Assembly (NCBI RefSeq): GCF_009687845.1
Contig: NZ_BLAD01000089.1
Location: 1-58,780, forward strand
Source of the DNA: Acrocarpospora corrugata
Lineage (GTDB): Bacteria; Actinomycetota; Actinomycetes; Streptosporangiales; Streptosporangiaceae
DNA length: 58,780 bases
Direction: 5' to 3'
In this document: positions 16,982 through 33,497 of the stretch, piece by piece
Position numbering within the stretch: position 1 is the first letter of the stretch
Layout: each line of letters starts with the position of its first letter
The notes under the pieces: model-generated
What the model saw: only the letters and a program-made list of their open reading frames with translations
What the model was told of the DNA's origin: nothing
Databases searched by the model: none
Program-made: the position numbers and the translations under genes

Positions 16982-17007
16982 CGGAGGGCCGGGCGCCCGG
17001 CCCTCCG
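16982..17007 (-). terminator. Strong GC hairpin after the second beta-helix gene
   Basis: CGGAGGGCCGGGC and GCCCGGCCCTCCG form a 26-base perfect palindrome (with a few central bases looped). It starts 20 nt after the stop of the gene at 17027 and probably ends its transcript. Confidence 0.7.
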
Positions 17008-17026
17008 GCAACTCAGTCGTGCGGGA

Positions 17027-19411
17027 TCAGCTACGCAGGCTCCAGCGCTGGTTGGCGCCGGTGTGGCAGGTCCAGAGCTGCGGCCGGGTGCCGTTGGCTG
17101 TGGCGTTGCTGGGCAGGTCCAGGCACAGTCCGGACTGCACTCCGCTGATGGTGCCGTTGGCGTTGACGTTCCACTGCTGGTTGGCCTGACCGTTGCAGTC
17201 CCAGATCACCACCTGGGTTCCGTTGGCGGTGCCCTGACCGTACGCGTCCAGGCACTTGTTCCCGAACACCGTCAACTGCTTGGACGACGTCCGCGTCCAC
17301 CGCTGGTTCGCCCCGCCATGACAGTCCCAGAGGTGTACCGCGGCTCCGTTGGCGTTGCTGCCGCCGCTCACGTCGATGCAGCGCCCGGACTGGGTTCCGA
17401 CGATCTCCACCGTCTGCGCGGGAGTGCCGCTCTGGGGACCGGCCGCGGCCATCACGGCCTGCGCGCCCGTCGGCCAGTTGCCGTTGCTCACCGTGACGTT
17501 GTTGTTGACCACGTTGCCGCGGTCGCCGTTGGTCACGTTCGTGGAGCTGTTGCTGGTCCAGTTGCCGGTGACGGTCCAGTTGCCCATGTTCTCGCCGCCC
17601 CAGTAGTTGGCGGTGGCCCAGGTGCCGGTACTGGAGAAGACGTTGCCGGTGACGGTGTAGTACTTGGAGCCCTCGTCGAAGTAGACGCCGAAGTACCCGT
17701 TGGTGCGCAGGCAGTAGTTGCCGCTGATCACCGCGTTCGGGTTCCATGACAGCGTGTAGATGCAGCCGCCGTCGTTCATCTGCTGCATGACGTCGTGGAC
17801 GTAGTTGCCGACAAGCCGGTTGCCGGAGGCGGTGGTGGGCGTGGTGTAGCGCGGCTGGTAGTTGTACAGGCCGCGATTGGCGTAGTTGGTGTTGCCGCCG
17901 GTGTCGTTGGCGCCCCAGCCGTACCCGATCGACATGCCGGTGTAAGGCATGTTGTAGACCTCGTTGTGGGACACGTCGGAGTTGGTGACGTAAGTGGTCA
18001 GGACCGAGACAATGCCCCGGTGGTCCACCCCCAGGTCGTGGATGCGGTTGTTGCTGATGGTGATGTCGCGGTTGACCATCCGCTGGTCGGAGGGGTGGTG
18101 GGCGTCGGCGCGCGCGCCGCCGACCACGATGCCGCCGGCGGAGCTGCGGGCGATCTCGGATCGGGTGACGGTGATGTCGCTGGCGCCGAGGCCGACACCG
18201 CTGGCGTGGGCGTTGGCGTCGTTGCCGATGCCCACGGCGGTCTGCCCCAGGTTGACGAACTGGGAGTCGGTGAAGGCGATGTTGCCGGCGGCGGAGATCT
18301 GCACGGCGGCGGGCATCTGGTACCAGTTCGGCCGGGCGGCCTCGAACTGCGTGCAACCGTTGTGGCAGGAGGAGAAGCTGGGCCAGTTCCAGTTGCCCGC
18401 GATGTAGGCGCCGGTCTGCTGGTCGGCGTAGCCCTGGTTGCCGCTGGCGCCGAGCCAGGTCGTGCCGGTGAAGGTGATGCCGGTGAAGGTGATGTGGTGC
18501 GCCGGCGCGTCATAGGTGCCCCCGATGTTCACCAGAGACTGCAGCACCGGCAGTTCCACGCCGGTGGTGCTCATGTTCTGGCCCGCGAGCGGGATGTAGG
18601 AGAGCACGCCGGTGCCGGGGTTGATGTACCACTCGCCCGGCGAGTCCAGGAACTCGTAGGCGTTGGTCAGGTAGAGCGGACCGGCGCGGTGCGGCTGCGT
18701 GAAGGTGTCGTAGCCGAAGTTGTTGTTGTTCCAGGCCGGCTGCTGCATCGTGATCAGGTTGCCGCTGATGTTCTGCACCGGCGAGTAACGGTCGGTGAAG
18801 GAGCCGACGCTCTCCATCTCGACGCGGTTCTGGTTGGCCAGGTTGTTCAGATAGTTCAGGGCGCTGTTGCCGAATCGCATCCCGGTGCTGCCGGCGGTGA
18901 AGTCGGCCCGGTTGACCTGGGTGCGGGCCCGGGTGGCGAGGGCGCCGCTGACATACAGCTGCCGGGTGTCGATTCCCGCACCGACGCCGGCCCGCCAGAT
19001 GTTCTTGGCGGAGTCGGCCAGGGACCAGCCGGTGACCGCCCGGGCTCCACTGATCACCGGGCGGGCCGAGGGAGCGGCCTGCCAGGTGACGGTGTAGCCG
19101 TTGTTTCCGGAGTCGGCGGCGGTCAGCCGGAGCGGCGCGGAGAGCCGGTACACCCCGTCGGCCAGCTGTACGACGATGTCACCGGACATGGCGCCGTTCA
19201 GCGACCGCACCGCCGTCTGCGCCGCGGGCAGCGAGCACGGCTGGGCGGAGGTGCAGGCGGTGCCGGTGCCGGACGGAGACGCGTACAGGGTCGTGGTGGC
19301 CGCGAGGGCGGGGGCGGCCGGGGCGACGAGGGCGAACGCCGCGGCCAGAGCCGCCGCGACGACGCCGGTCAGGACCGGTCTGAGCGCCGTGACGCGCGAG
19401 GATGGTTGCAC
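17027..19411 (-). CDS. Secreted right-handed beta-helix protein with C-terminal CBM13
   Basis: 794 aa from GTG 19411 (AAAGGAACC upstream). Signal peptide about 1-37 (APALAATT). The pre-helix region and coils parallel the 8667 gene: YASPSGTGTACTSAQPC, DGVYRLSAPLRLTAADSGNN, MQQPAWNNNNFGYDTF, DITISNNRIHDLG, YTGMSIGYGWGANDTGGNTN. Here the C-terminus (about 660-794) is a three-repeat ricin-type lectin (CBM13; SGRCIDVSGGSNANGAAV, NKCLDAYGQGTANG, SGLCLDLPSNATANGT, with QRW/QQW ends). It is probably a lyase or hydrolase acting on a plant polysaccharide. It has its own promoter (19582-19610) and a terminator after it, so it is likely monocistronic. Confidence 0.82.
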   Translation of the reverse strand: MQPSSRVTALRPVLTGVVAAALAAAFALVAPAAPALAATTTLYASPSGTGTACTSAQPCSLPAAQTAVRSLNGAMSGDIVVQLADGVYRLSAPLRLTAADSGNNGYTVTWQAAPSARPVISGARAVTGWSLADSAKNIWRAGVGAGIDTRQLYVSGALATRARTQVNRADFTAGSTGMRFGNSALNYLNNLANQNRVEMESVGSFTDRYSPVQNISGNLITMQQPAWNNNNFGYDTFTQPHRAGPLYLTNAYEFLDSPGEWYINPGTGVLSYIPLAGQNMSTTGVELPVLQSLVNIGGTYDAPAHHITFTGITFTGTTWLGASGNQGYADQQTGAYIAGNWNWPSFSSCHNGCTQFEAARPNWYQMPAAVQISAAGNIAFTDSQFVNLGQTAVGIGNDANAHASGVGLGASDITVTRSEIARSSAGGIVVGGARADAHHPSDQRMVNRDITISNNRIHDLGVDHRGIVSVLTTYVTNSDVSHNEVYNMPYTGMSIGYGWGANDTGGNTNYANRGLYNYQPRYTTPTTASGNRLVGNYVHDVMQQMNDGGCIYTLSWNPNAVISGNYCLRTNGYFGVYFDEGSKYYTVTGNVFSSTGTWATANYWGGENMGNWTVTGNWTSNSSTNVTNGDRGNVVNNNVTVSNGNWPTGAQAVMAAAGPQSGTPAQTVEIVGTQSGRCIDVSGGSNANGAAVHLWDCHGGANQRWTRTSSKQLTVFGNKCLDAYGQGTANGTQVVIWDCNGQANQQWNVNANGTISGVQSGLCLDLPSNATANGTRPQLWTCHTGANQRWSLRS

Positions 19412-19581
19412 GGTGGTTCCTTTGGGGGTAGAGGGTGCGGGTCAGGTCACGCCCTCCTCGTCAGACGGCCTGAGGTGGAGGCCGTCGTCGAATCGGGTTG
19501 CGATGGCGGCCGACTGTGCGGCGCCCATGTGATCCGGCCGGGGGATTCCGGCGGGAACACGCCTCCGGGGCTTCGCTACCA

Positions 19582-19610
19582 ATTACGTTCGGAGCACTGA
19601 CGCCCGTCAA
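19582..19610 (-). promoter_or_regulatory. Predicted promoter of the second beta-helix gene
   Basis: On the minus strand: TTGACG (19610-19605), 17-bp spacer, CGTAAT (19587-19582). The start codon is about 170 bp away. The spacer lacks the CGTATGACGTC core of the GntR-type promoters, although TTGACG and the CGTAAT end look similar. Confidence 0.5.
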
Positions 19611-19726
19611 GACCTTAAGCCCACTTATTTCACGACATGCACACTAGGAACCTGGTCGTGGTTAGTAATCTCATAGCGTCTACCAGCGGTTATATCCGCC
19701 ACTGACCTACCCATACCAGCCGATCT

Positions 19727-19743
19727 ATTTGAATCGTTCAAAT
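19727..19743. promoter_or_regulatory. GAA-N3-TTC palindrome
   Basis: ATTTGAA-TCG-TTCAAAT, a perfect 7-bp inverted repeat with a 3-nt spacer. It is about 120 bp upstream of the beta-helix promoter and belongs to a class also seen at 21594, 21637, 23518 and 57278. Confidence 0.5.
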
Positions 19744-19835
19744 GAGTAGTACTGTTCTGGCTGTCTCTGCTCAACCACGGGGAGACAAGCTCGATCAGTC
19801 ATACTCTTGTGCTTGCCGGGTCCGGACGCTGAATC

Positions 19836-19870
19836 GCCTCCGGTGCGGCGGGGTCTGCCGCACCGGAGGC
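19836..19870 (-). terminator. Terminator of the CE1 esterase gene
   Basis: GCCTCCGGTGCGGC, a 7-nt loop and GCCGCACCGGAGGC form a perfect 14-bp stem. The same stem with a different loop follows the xylanase gene (23471-23505); both ends belong to one duplicated 3' region. Confidence 0.85.
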
Positions 19871-20012
19871 GTTCCCACCCCGGAAGGGGAGGGCCGGTGG
19901 GTGGGGTTGGTGCCCGGCCAGGCCCCAACCCCACAGGTGGCGCCGATCCTGGGTTCAGGCCCTGCGAGAGAGCGGTGAGGGTCTCAGGGTCTGGTCGGGC
20001 CGGCGCGGGTCG

Positions 20013-21341
<1,329 letters not shown>

Positions 21342-21402
21342 CTATCGAGAACGTTGTGATAGTTACGTCAACCAAATGGCGAAATTTCCGATACTTATGT
21401 GG

Positions 21403-21416
21403 CGTTAACGCAAACA
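21403..21416. promoter_or_regulatory. LacI-type operator, site 1
   Basis: CGTTAACGCAAACA matches TGTTANCGCTAACA at 12 of 14 positions. It lies about 155 bp upstream of the esterase start and 490 bp upstream of the xylanase start. Confidence 0.6.
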
Positions 21417-21593
21417 TTTCGGCTGGTCGAACGCCCTCTCCGTCGGCTGGTTGGACGCGGTGGTGGGGCGGAGCAAATACGAGGGAGGAGGGCGCCGTCA
21501 AGGGCCGCCGGCGTCTCGTGCGAACCTCGGGAGCCTGAATGCGGGCCCATCTGGTGTTTTACGAAGGGGTCCCCCAAGGTGTGAACGGGATGC

Positions 21594-21608
21594 GATGAAC
21601 GTTTCATC
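21594..21608. promoter_or_regulatory. GAA-N3-TTC palindrome
   Basis: GATGAA-CGT-TTCATC, a perfect 6-bp inverted repeat with a 3-nt spacer, about 115 bp upstream of the predicted xylanase -35 element. Confidence 0.5.
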
Positions 21609-21636
21609 GGTGATTCCGCACTCTCGCCTGCGCGTC

Positions 21637-21646
21637 CGAAACTTTC
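21637..21646. promoter_or_regulatory. GAAA/TTTC element upstream of xylanase
   Basis: CGAAACTTTC, followed 57 bp later by CGAAAGTTTT (21703-21712). Paired GAAA motifs upstream of Streptomyces xylanase genes are described as binding sites of a xylan-responsive protein; use here is inferred. Confidence 0.5.
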
Positions 21647-21721
21647 ACATGAGCGACCCACTGTTGAGGGCCGTGGAAGGCACAAGAATCGGATGGAACG
21701 ACCGAAAGTTTTTTGAAAGCC

Positions 21722-21750
21722 TTGACACATTTCGGGGATGTTTCCACACT
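21722..21750 (+). promoter_or_regulatory. Predicted xylanase promoter
   Basis: TTGACA (21722-21727), 17-bp spacer, CACACT (21745-21750). The -35 is perfect; the -10 is weak, so activation or a looser sigma requirement is likely. Confidence 0.45.
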
Positions 21751-21901
21751 GGGTCCCCGAGACGGCTTGCCGCCAGGACCGGTGATGGCAAGGAATCCGT
21801 CTTTGCGACGCCCTCGTGGTGTGCGTTCCGACGATGGAGCGCGGCGTCGAGCTCGCGGAGTACCCGCGTTCTTCCCCTTCCCTGACAGCTATGGAGGCTG
21901 A

Positions 21902-23389
<1,488 letters not shown>

Positions 23390-23470
23390 CGACCCGCGCC
23401 GGCCAGACCATGACCGCTTCTCCCAGCGCCTGATCACCACCCACTGACCCTCCCCTTCCGGGGTGGGAAC

Positions 23471-23505
23471 GCCTCCGGTGCGGCAAACCCCGCCGCACCG
23501 GAGGC
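23471..23505 (+). terminator. Xylanase terminator
   Basis: GCCTCCGGTGCGGC, loop AAACCCC, GCCGCACCGGAGGC: a perfect 14-bp stem, the counterpart of the hairpin at 19836-19870. Confidence 0.85.
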
Positions 23506-23517
23506 GGTCGGCTTTCG

Positions 23518-23532
23518 GATGAAATTTTCATC
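23518..23532. promoter_or_regulatory. GAA-N3-TTC palindrome
   Basis: GATGAAATTTTCATC, a perfect inverted repeat (GATGAAA-T-TTTCATC), 13 bp after the xylanase terminator and upstream of the 24-33 kb block. Confidence 0.55.
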
Positions 23533-23710
23533 ACATCACTTTCTCCCGGTGTTTTAGAACGCGCCGAACCCCCAGGTGGGTGGGGGTGATCGTGGCACTC
23601 CCCGACCCGAGAATGTTTCATACTCTTGACGACGCGATCTGCCTCAGATTTGCTCCGCTACACATCTCCACGAGCGCGACAGAAAGGAGTCGGGCCCAAC
23701 GGCAGAGTTA

Positions 23711-23724
23711 TGTTAACGCTAACA
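23711..23724. promoter_or_regulatory. LacI-type operator, site 2
   Basis: TGTTAACGCTAACA fits the consensus exactly. It is positioned to control the acetyl esterase gene and possibly the whole plus-strand run to 33453. Confidence 0.75.
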
Positions 23725-23910
23725 TAGCGCTCCTCCTGTAAGAAACAGCTGGTAAACGCAGCTGGGCTTCGCGAGGAGGCGGCCCTTCTTCGGGGGCACG
23801 CCATCACGCGATCCCGACACATGAGGAGGCTTTTTCGGCCATCGATGCGCCCAATCAGACTGATACATGTCACATCAGGCCATCGGCCCTCGCACCACAT
23901 GCGTCGCTGA

Positions 23911-28005
<4,095 letters not shown>

Positions 28006-28087
28006 GGCCGCCCGCCACACCCCACGACCTCGCCCACCCCACGACCACGCACTGATGTGCGCCCGGCGCCATGACAGAAGGACACTC

Positions 28088-29869
28088 ATGCTGCGACAAC
28101 TGATCCCCGCCACCCTCAGGCGCGCCGCCGGAAACGACCGGAGGGCATCGGTACCGCGACGCCTGTCGGTGACCGCGGTGGCGCTCACCGCCGCCGCGGC
28201 GACGGTGATCCCCGCCATCCCCGCCCAGGCCGCCGCCTTCAAGGTGCTGGTGTTCTCCAAGACGGCCGGGTTCCGGCACGACGCGATCCCCACCGGAATC
28301 CAGGCCATCCGCGACCTGGGGGGCGCCAACGACTTCACCGTGGACGCGACCGAGGACTCGAACGCCTTCAACGCGGCCAACCTCGCCCAGTACAAGGCGG
28401 TGGTGTTCCTCAACACCACCGGTGACGTGCTGAACGGCACCCAGCAGGCCTCCTTCCAGACGTACGTGGACGGCGGGGGCGGTTATGTGGGGGTGCACTC
28501 GGCCGCCGACACGGAGTACGGCTGGTCGTACTACGGGCAGCTGATGGGAGCCTGGTTCAACAACCACCCGGCGATCCAGCAGGCCACCGTACGGAACGAG
28601 GACCGGGCGCATGCCGCGACCGCTCAGCTGGGGACGACCTGGTCGCGTACCGACGAGTGGTACAACTTCCGCACCAACCCCCGTTCGAGTGCGCGGGTGC
28701 TGCAGAGCCTGGACGAAAGCAGCTACAGCGGCGGCGGCATGGGAGACCATCCGATCACGTGGTGCCATCCCCAGTCCTCCGGCCGCGCGTTCTACACCGG
28801 CTTGGGGCACACCCAGGAGTCGTACGCGGACTCGAACTTCCGCAACCTGCTGCTGGGCGGAATCCGGTACGCGGCCAAGGCGGCCAACGCCGACTGCCGT
28901 CCGGAGAACGGATACACGACGTTGTACAACGGGTCGACGACGGGCTGGTCGCAGGCCGGGCCCGGGTCGTTCGCGAACAGCGCCGCCACGCTGACCTCCC
29001 AGGGGGGCATGGGCATGCTGTGGTACAGCGCCAAGGAGTTCCGTTCCTACTCCCTCAAGCTCGACTGGCGGCTGACCGGCGACTCCAACTCGGGGGTGAT
29101 CGTCGGATTCCCGGCCACCAGCGATGCGAACGCCGCGCTCAGCACCGGATATGAAGTGCAGATCGACGCGACCGACAGCGCGGACAAGACGACGGGCGCG
29201 ATCTACGGCTTCAAGCCGGCGGACATCACCGCACGCGATGCGGCGCTCAATCCGCCGGGTCAGTGGAATACCTATGAGCTGCTGGTGGAGGGTGAGCGGC
29301 TGCAGGTGTTCCTGAACGGCACCAGGATCAACGATTTCACCAACACCGATCCGGTCCGCTCGCTCCAGCAGGGCTACCTCGGCATCCAGAACCACGGGTC
29401 CGGCGACGTGGCGTCCTTCCGCAACATCCGCGTCAAGGAACTGACCAGCGTCTCGCCCTCCCCGTCGCCTTCTCCGTCGCCCTCGGGGAGCGCCGGCGCG
29501 CTGCGGGGCGTGGCGTCGGGCAGGTGCCTGGATGTCAGCGGCGCCTCGCAGGCCAACGGCGCGCTCGCGCAGATCTGGGACTGCAACGGCCAGAACAACC
29601 AGCGGTGGACCTCCACCAGCGCGAGTGAGCTGCGGGTGTACGGCAACAAGTGCCTGGACGTGTCCGGCGGCGGCACCGCCAACGGCGCAGCCGTGATCAT
29701 CTGGGACTGCAACGGCCAGAACAACCAGAAGTGGCAATTCAACTCCGACGGCAGCATCACCGCCATCGGGGCCGGCAAGTGCCTGGACGTGTCCGGCACC
29801 GCCAACGGCACCAGGGCGCAGATCTGGACCTGCAACGGCCAGAGCAACCAGAGATGGACCCGCGTCTGA
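28088..29869 (+). CDS. Secreted ThuA - 3-keto-glycoside hydrolase (DUF1080) - CBM13 protein
   Basis: About 593 aa. ATG 28088 has AGAAGGA 6 nt upstream; the upstream ATG 28055 has none. Signal peptide about 1-48 (IPAQAAAF). ThuA (trehalose utilisation, glutamine-amidotransferase-like fold) about 50-260: KVLVFSKTAGFRHDAIPTGI, YKAVVFLNTTGD, GGGGYVGVHSAADTEYGWSY, HPITWCHPQSSGRAFYTGLG. DUF1080 / 3-keto-disaccharide hydrolase domain (laminarin-like sandwich) about 270-450: TTLYNGSTTGWSQAG, SLKLDWRLTGDSNSGVIVGF, QWNTYELLVEGERLQVFLNG. CBM13 follows at about 470-593. Both catalytic modules belong to families linked to 3-keto sugars, suggesting cleavage of oxidised glycosides outside the cell. The exact reaction is unknown. 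Confidence 0.82.
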   Translation: MLRQLIPATLRRAAGNDRRASVPRRLSVTAVALTAAAATVIPAIPAQAAAFKVLVFSKTAGFRHDAIPTGIQAIRDLGGANDFTVDATEDSNAFNAANLAQYKAVVFLNTTGDVLNGTQQASFQTYVDGGGGYVGVHSAADTEYGWSYYGQLMGAWFNNHPAIQQATVRNEDRAHAATAQLGTTWSRTDEWYNFRTNPRSSARVLQSLDESSYSGGGMGDHPITWCHPQSSGRAFYTGLGHTQESYADSNFRNLLLGGIRYAAKAANADCRPENGYTTLYNGSTTGWSQAGPGSFANSAATLTSQGGMGMLWYSAKEFRSYSLKLDWRLTGDSNSGVIVGFPATSDANAALSTGYEVQIDATDSADKTTGAIYGFKPADITARDAALNPPGQWNTYELLVEGERLQVFLNGTRINDFTNTDPVRSLQQGYLGIQNHGSGDVASFRNIRVKELTSVSPSPSPSPSPSGSAGALRGVASGRCLDVSGASQANGALAQIWDCNGQNNQRWTSTSASELRVYGNKCLDVSGGGTANGAAVIIWDCNGQNNQKWQFNSDGSITAIGAGKCLDVSGTANGTRAQIWTCNGQSNQRWTRV

Positions 29870-29952
29870 GCCCATCCGCCATAACCGGCGAGCCGCCAAA
29901 AGCACCGAAGTGCCGCGGCGGCCGTTGCCGGTGACCCCCGAGGAGATCCTTC

Positions 29953-32900
29953 ATGCGACGATCACGATTACTGTTCGCGCTGGCCGCCGCCCTGTCGGTG
30001 CTGTTGCCGTCCACGGTGCCGCTCACGGCGCATGCGGCCGCTCCCCAGTTCAAGGTGCTGCTGTTCAGCGAGACCGCGAGCGGCGCCTATCGGCACGACT
30101 CCATCCCCGCCGGCGTCGCGATGTTCCAGCAGATGGCGACCGACAACAACTTCCAGCTCGACCGCAGCGAGGACTCCGCCGTCTTCACGTCCGCGACGCT
30201 GAGCAGCTACGACGCGGTGATCATGTTCCAGACCAGCGGCATGGTGTGGGACAACGATGCCCAGCGTCAGGCCTTCCAGGCCTATGTGCGCGGCGGCCGC
30301 GGCGTCGTCGCGATCCACAACGCCACCGACATGAACATCGAGGCGCAGTTCCCCTGGTGGGACCAGGTCGCGCTGGCCGGCGCGCACATGACCGCGCATT
30401 CGGCGATCGTGCAGGGCACCGCCAAGGTGGCCGAAAAGGCTCACCCCTCCACCAGGGGGCTGCCTGATCGGTGGGTGCGCACGGAGGAGTGGTACAACTT
30501 CGACAAGAACCTGCGTGGCTCGGTGCACGTGCTGGTGACCGCGGATGAGACCACCTACGACGCGGGGTCCAGCAAGATGGGCGCCGACCACCCGATCTCC
30601 TGGTGTCACAACCCGGAGGGCGGCCGGGTGTGGGCCACCGCGATGGGCCACCAGGCGTCCTCCTACTCGGAGCCGCTGTTCAAGCAGCACCTGCTGGGCG
30701 CGGTGAGCTGGGCGGCGGGCGCGGCGCCGGGTGACTGCGGCGGCACGGTCGCGGCCCGGTTCCAGAAGGTGACCCTCGACGGCGCGCCGGACCAGCCGAT
30801 GGAGCTGGACGTGGCCGCCGACGGCAGGGTCTTCTACATCTCCCGCTCGGGCAAGGTGAACATGATCCCCGCCAATGGCGGAGGCACCCGGGTCATCGGC
30901 ACCCTGTCGGTGTACGACGGCGGTGAGGACGGCGGGGTCGGACTGGCGCTGGATCCGAACTTCGCCACCAACGGCTGGATCTACATCAACTATTCGCCGT
31001 CCAGCGGCGGTGAGGTGAACCGGGTGTCGCGGTTCACCTTCAACGGCACCAGCCTCGACCTGCCGAACGAGAAGAAGATCATCGAGGTTCCGGCGTACCG
31101 CAACGTCGACGAACCCGGCCACACCGGCGGCTACCTCGCGTTCGGCCCCGGCGGCAACCTGTACATCGGCCCGGGCGACGACACCAATCCAAACGGGTCC
31201 AGCGGCTATGCTCCGATCGACGAGCGGCAGGGCCGGGAGCACTACGACGCGCAGCGGTCCTCGGCGAACACCAACGACCTGCGCGGCAAGATCCTGCGCA
31301 TCCACCCCGAGTCCGACGGCACCTACACGATTCCGTCCGGCAACCTGTTCGCGCCGGGCACCGCCAGGACACGGCCGGAGATCTACGCGATGGGTTTCCG
31401 CAACCCGTTCCGTTTCTCGGTCGACAAGGTCACCGGTTGGATCTCACTGGGGGACTATGGTCCTGACGCGGGGAGCGCCAATGCCAACCGTGGCCCAGAG
31501 GGCACGGTGGAGTGGAATCTGATCAAGCAGCCGGGCTTCTACGGCTGGCCGTACTGCGTCGGCAACAACATCCCGTTCAACGACTTCAACTTCGCCACCA
31601 ACACCTCGGGGGGCAAGTTCTCCTGCTCGGCGCCGGTCAACAACTCGCCCAACAACACCGGCCTGACCAGCCTGCCCTCGGCACAGCCCGCGACCGTCTG
31701 GTACAACTACCACGCCTCGGCCGAGTTTCCGGAGATCAACTGTTGCGGCGGCGCGGCCGCGATGGGCGGGCCGTTCTACCGTTACGACCCGGCCAGCACC
31801 TCCGACCGCAAGTTCCCCGAGTACTTCAACGGCACGCCGTTCTTCTATGAATGGAGCCGTAACTTCGTCAAGGAGTTCCGCCTGGACTCCTCCGGCAACC
31901 TCCTGAAGATCAACCCCTTGGTGGCGCAGCTCGCCCCGCGTGCGCCGATCGACATGAAGTTCGGCCCGGACGGCGCCATGTACCTGGCCGACTGGGGCAA
32001 CGGCTTCGGGCACGCGAACACCGACGACGGTATCTACCGCGTCGACTACGTGGCCGGGAACCGTGCCCCCGTCGCCAAGGCGGGCGCCAACCCCGACTCG
32101 GGCAGTGCGCCGCTGACGGTGGCGTTCTCCTCGGCCGGCTCGGCCGACCCCGACGGCGACGCGATCACCTACAGCTGGGACTTCGGCGACGGCGGAACCT
32201 CCACCAGTGCCAACCCGTCCCACACCTACCAGAGCAACGGCACCTACACCGCCAGCCTGACCGTACGGGACTCAGGTGGGAAAACGGGCAGTGTCACGTT
32301 GCCCGTCGTCGTCGGCAACACCCGTCCCCAGGTCGTCTTCGCGGCTCCGCCCGACGGCGGGTTCATCGACTTCGGCGACCGGGTGGCCTACACGATGAAC
32401 GTCACCGACCCCGAGGACGGCGCCGTCGACTGCACCAAGGTCAACGTGATCACCGCGCTCGGCCACGACCAGCACGCCCATGACACGGGTCAGTACACCG
32501 GTTGCTCCGGGACGGTGACGACCACCGCCTCCGGCCATGACGAGGCGTCCAACGTCTACTATGTCCTGGCCGCCGACTACACCGACAGGGGCGGCCTGAA
32601 GGGCGACGCCGGCATCACGCTGCAGCCCAAGCACAAGCAGGCCGAGCATTTCACCGGCTCCGCCGGAGTCCGGATCGTCGACGAGCCGGGAGCCGAGGGC
32701 GGCAGACGCGTCGGCGACATCTCCAACAACGACTGGATCTCCTTCACGCCGGTCAACCTGTCCGGGATCGACACGGTGTCCTTCCGCGTATCGGCGCCGT
32801 CCGGCACCGGGGCGTCCATCGAGTTGCACGCCGACTCGCCGACCGGGACGCTCATCGCCTCCACTTCCGTGCCGGCGACCGGGGGATGGAACAGCTACGT

Positions 32901-33453
32901 GTCCCTGTCCGCTGTGCGAGTCACCGTCCCCGGGGGCACCCGCAATCTCTACGTCGTGTTCAAGGCGCCGTCGGCGAACGCGTTCGACGTCGACTCGATC
33001 ACCTTCATCGGCAAGGGCGTCGCGGCGGGCGGCGGCACCCCCTCGCCCTCCCCGTCTCCTTCTCCTTCGGCGAGCACTGGTGCGCTGCGGGGCGCGGCGT
33101 CGGCGCGGTGCCTGGATGTCAACGGCGCCTCGCAGGCCAATGGCGCCCTGGCGCAGATCTGGGACTGCAACGGGCAGCCCAACCAGCAGTGGACCTCGAC
33201 CGGCGCGAGTGAGCTGCGGGTGTACGGCAACAAGTGCCTGGATGTGAACGGGGCCGGGACGGCCGACGGCACCGCGGTGATCATCTGGGACTGCAACGGC
33301 CAGAACAACCAGAAGTGGCGGTTCAACTCCGACGGCAGCATCACCGCCATCGGGGCCGGCAAGTGCCTGAACGTGTCCGGCACCGCCAACGGAACTAAGG
33401 CGCAGATCTTGACCTGCAACGGCGGCACGAACCAGAAATGGAGCCGGGTATGA
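29953..33453 (+). CDS. Secreted ThuA - sugar dehydrogenase - PKD - CBM6 - CBM13 fusion
   Basis: 1166 aa; GAGGAGA before ATG. Signal peptide about 1-31 (LTAHAAAP). ThuA about 34-255 (KVLLFSETASGAYRHDSIPA, GRGVVAIHNATDMNIEAQFP, HPISWCHNPEGGRVWATAMG). Sugar dehydrogenase propeller about 265-700 ([84 protein letters not shown]). Then PKD about 705-785 (WDFGDGGTSTSANPSHTYQS), a LGHDQHAHD domain, CBM6-like about 890-1025 and CBM13 about 1040-1166. It is in effect a fusion of the two preceding gene types. The C-terminal half is a close paralogue of the 25168 product. Probable last gene of the unit beginning at 23962. Confidence 0.85.
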   Translation: MRRSRLLFALAAALSVLLPSTVPLTAHAAAPQFKVLLFSETASGAYRHDSIPAGVAMFQQMATDNNFQLDRSEDSAVFTSATLSSYDAVIMFQTSGMVWDNDAQRQAFQAYVRGGRGVVAIHNATDMNIEAQFPWWDQVALAGAHMTAHSAIVQGTAKVAEKAHPSTRGLPDRWVRTEEWYNFDKNLRGSVHVLVTADETTYDAGSSKMGADHPISWCHNPEGGRVWATAMGHQASSYSEPLFKQHLLGAVSWAAGAAPGDCGGTVAARFQKVTLDGAPDQPMELDVAADGRVFYISRSGKVNMIPANGGGTRVIGTLSVYDGGEDGGVGLALDPNFATNGWIYINYSPSSGGEVNRVSRFTFNGTSLDLPNEKKIIEVPAYRNVDEPGHTGGYLAFGPGGNLYIGPGDDTNPNGSSGYAPIDERQGREHYDAQRSSANTNDLRGKILRIHPESDGTYTIPSGNLFAPGTARTRPEIYAMGFRNPFRFSVDKVTGWISLGDYGPDAGSANANRGPEGTVEWNLIKQPGFYGWPYCVGNNIPFNDFNFATNTSGGKFSCSAPVNNSPNNTGLTSLPSAQPATVWYNYHASAEFPEINCCGGAAAMGGPFYRYDPASTSDRKFPEYFNGTPFFYEWSRNFVKEFRLDSSGNLLKINPLVAQLAPRAPIDMKFGPDGAMYLADWGNGFGHANTDDGIYRVDYVAGNRAPVAKAGANPDSGSAPLTVAFSSAGSADPDGDAITYSWDFGDGGTSTSANPSHTYQSNGTYTASLTVRDSGGKTGSVTLPVVVGNTRPQVVFAAPPDGGFIDFGDRVAYTMNVTDPEDGAVDCTKVNVITALGHDQHAHDTGQYTGCSGTVTTTASGHDEASNVYYVLAADYTDRGGLKGDAGITLQPKHKQAEHFTGSAGVRIVDEPGAEGGRRVGDISNNDWISFTPVNLSGIDTVSFRVSAPSGTGASIELHADSPTGTLIASTSVPATGGWNSYVSLSAVRVTVPGGTRNLYVVFKAPSANAFDVDSITFIGKGVAAGGGTPSPSPSPSPSASTGALRGAASARCLDVNGASQANGALAQIWDCNGQPNQQWTSTGASELRVYGNKCLDVNGAGTADGTAVIIWDCNGQNNQKWRFNSDGSITAIGAGKCLNVSGTANGTKAQILTCNGGTNQKWSRV

Positions 33454-33497
33454 CCGCGACATGACGTCCGACGCCACGGATCAATGGTCAGGATGCG

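Larger units (their letters stand above)
19412..20012. other. Intergenic region between two minus-strand genes
   Basis: It holds the promoter of the beta-helix gene (19582-19610), an AT-rich stretch 19611-19760 with a palindrome at 19727-19743, and the terminator of the esterase gene (19836-19870). No coding sequence is supported. Confidence 0.6.
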
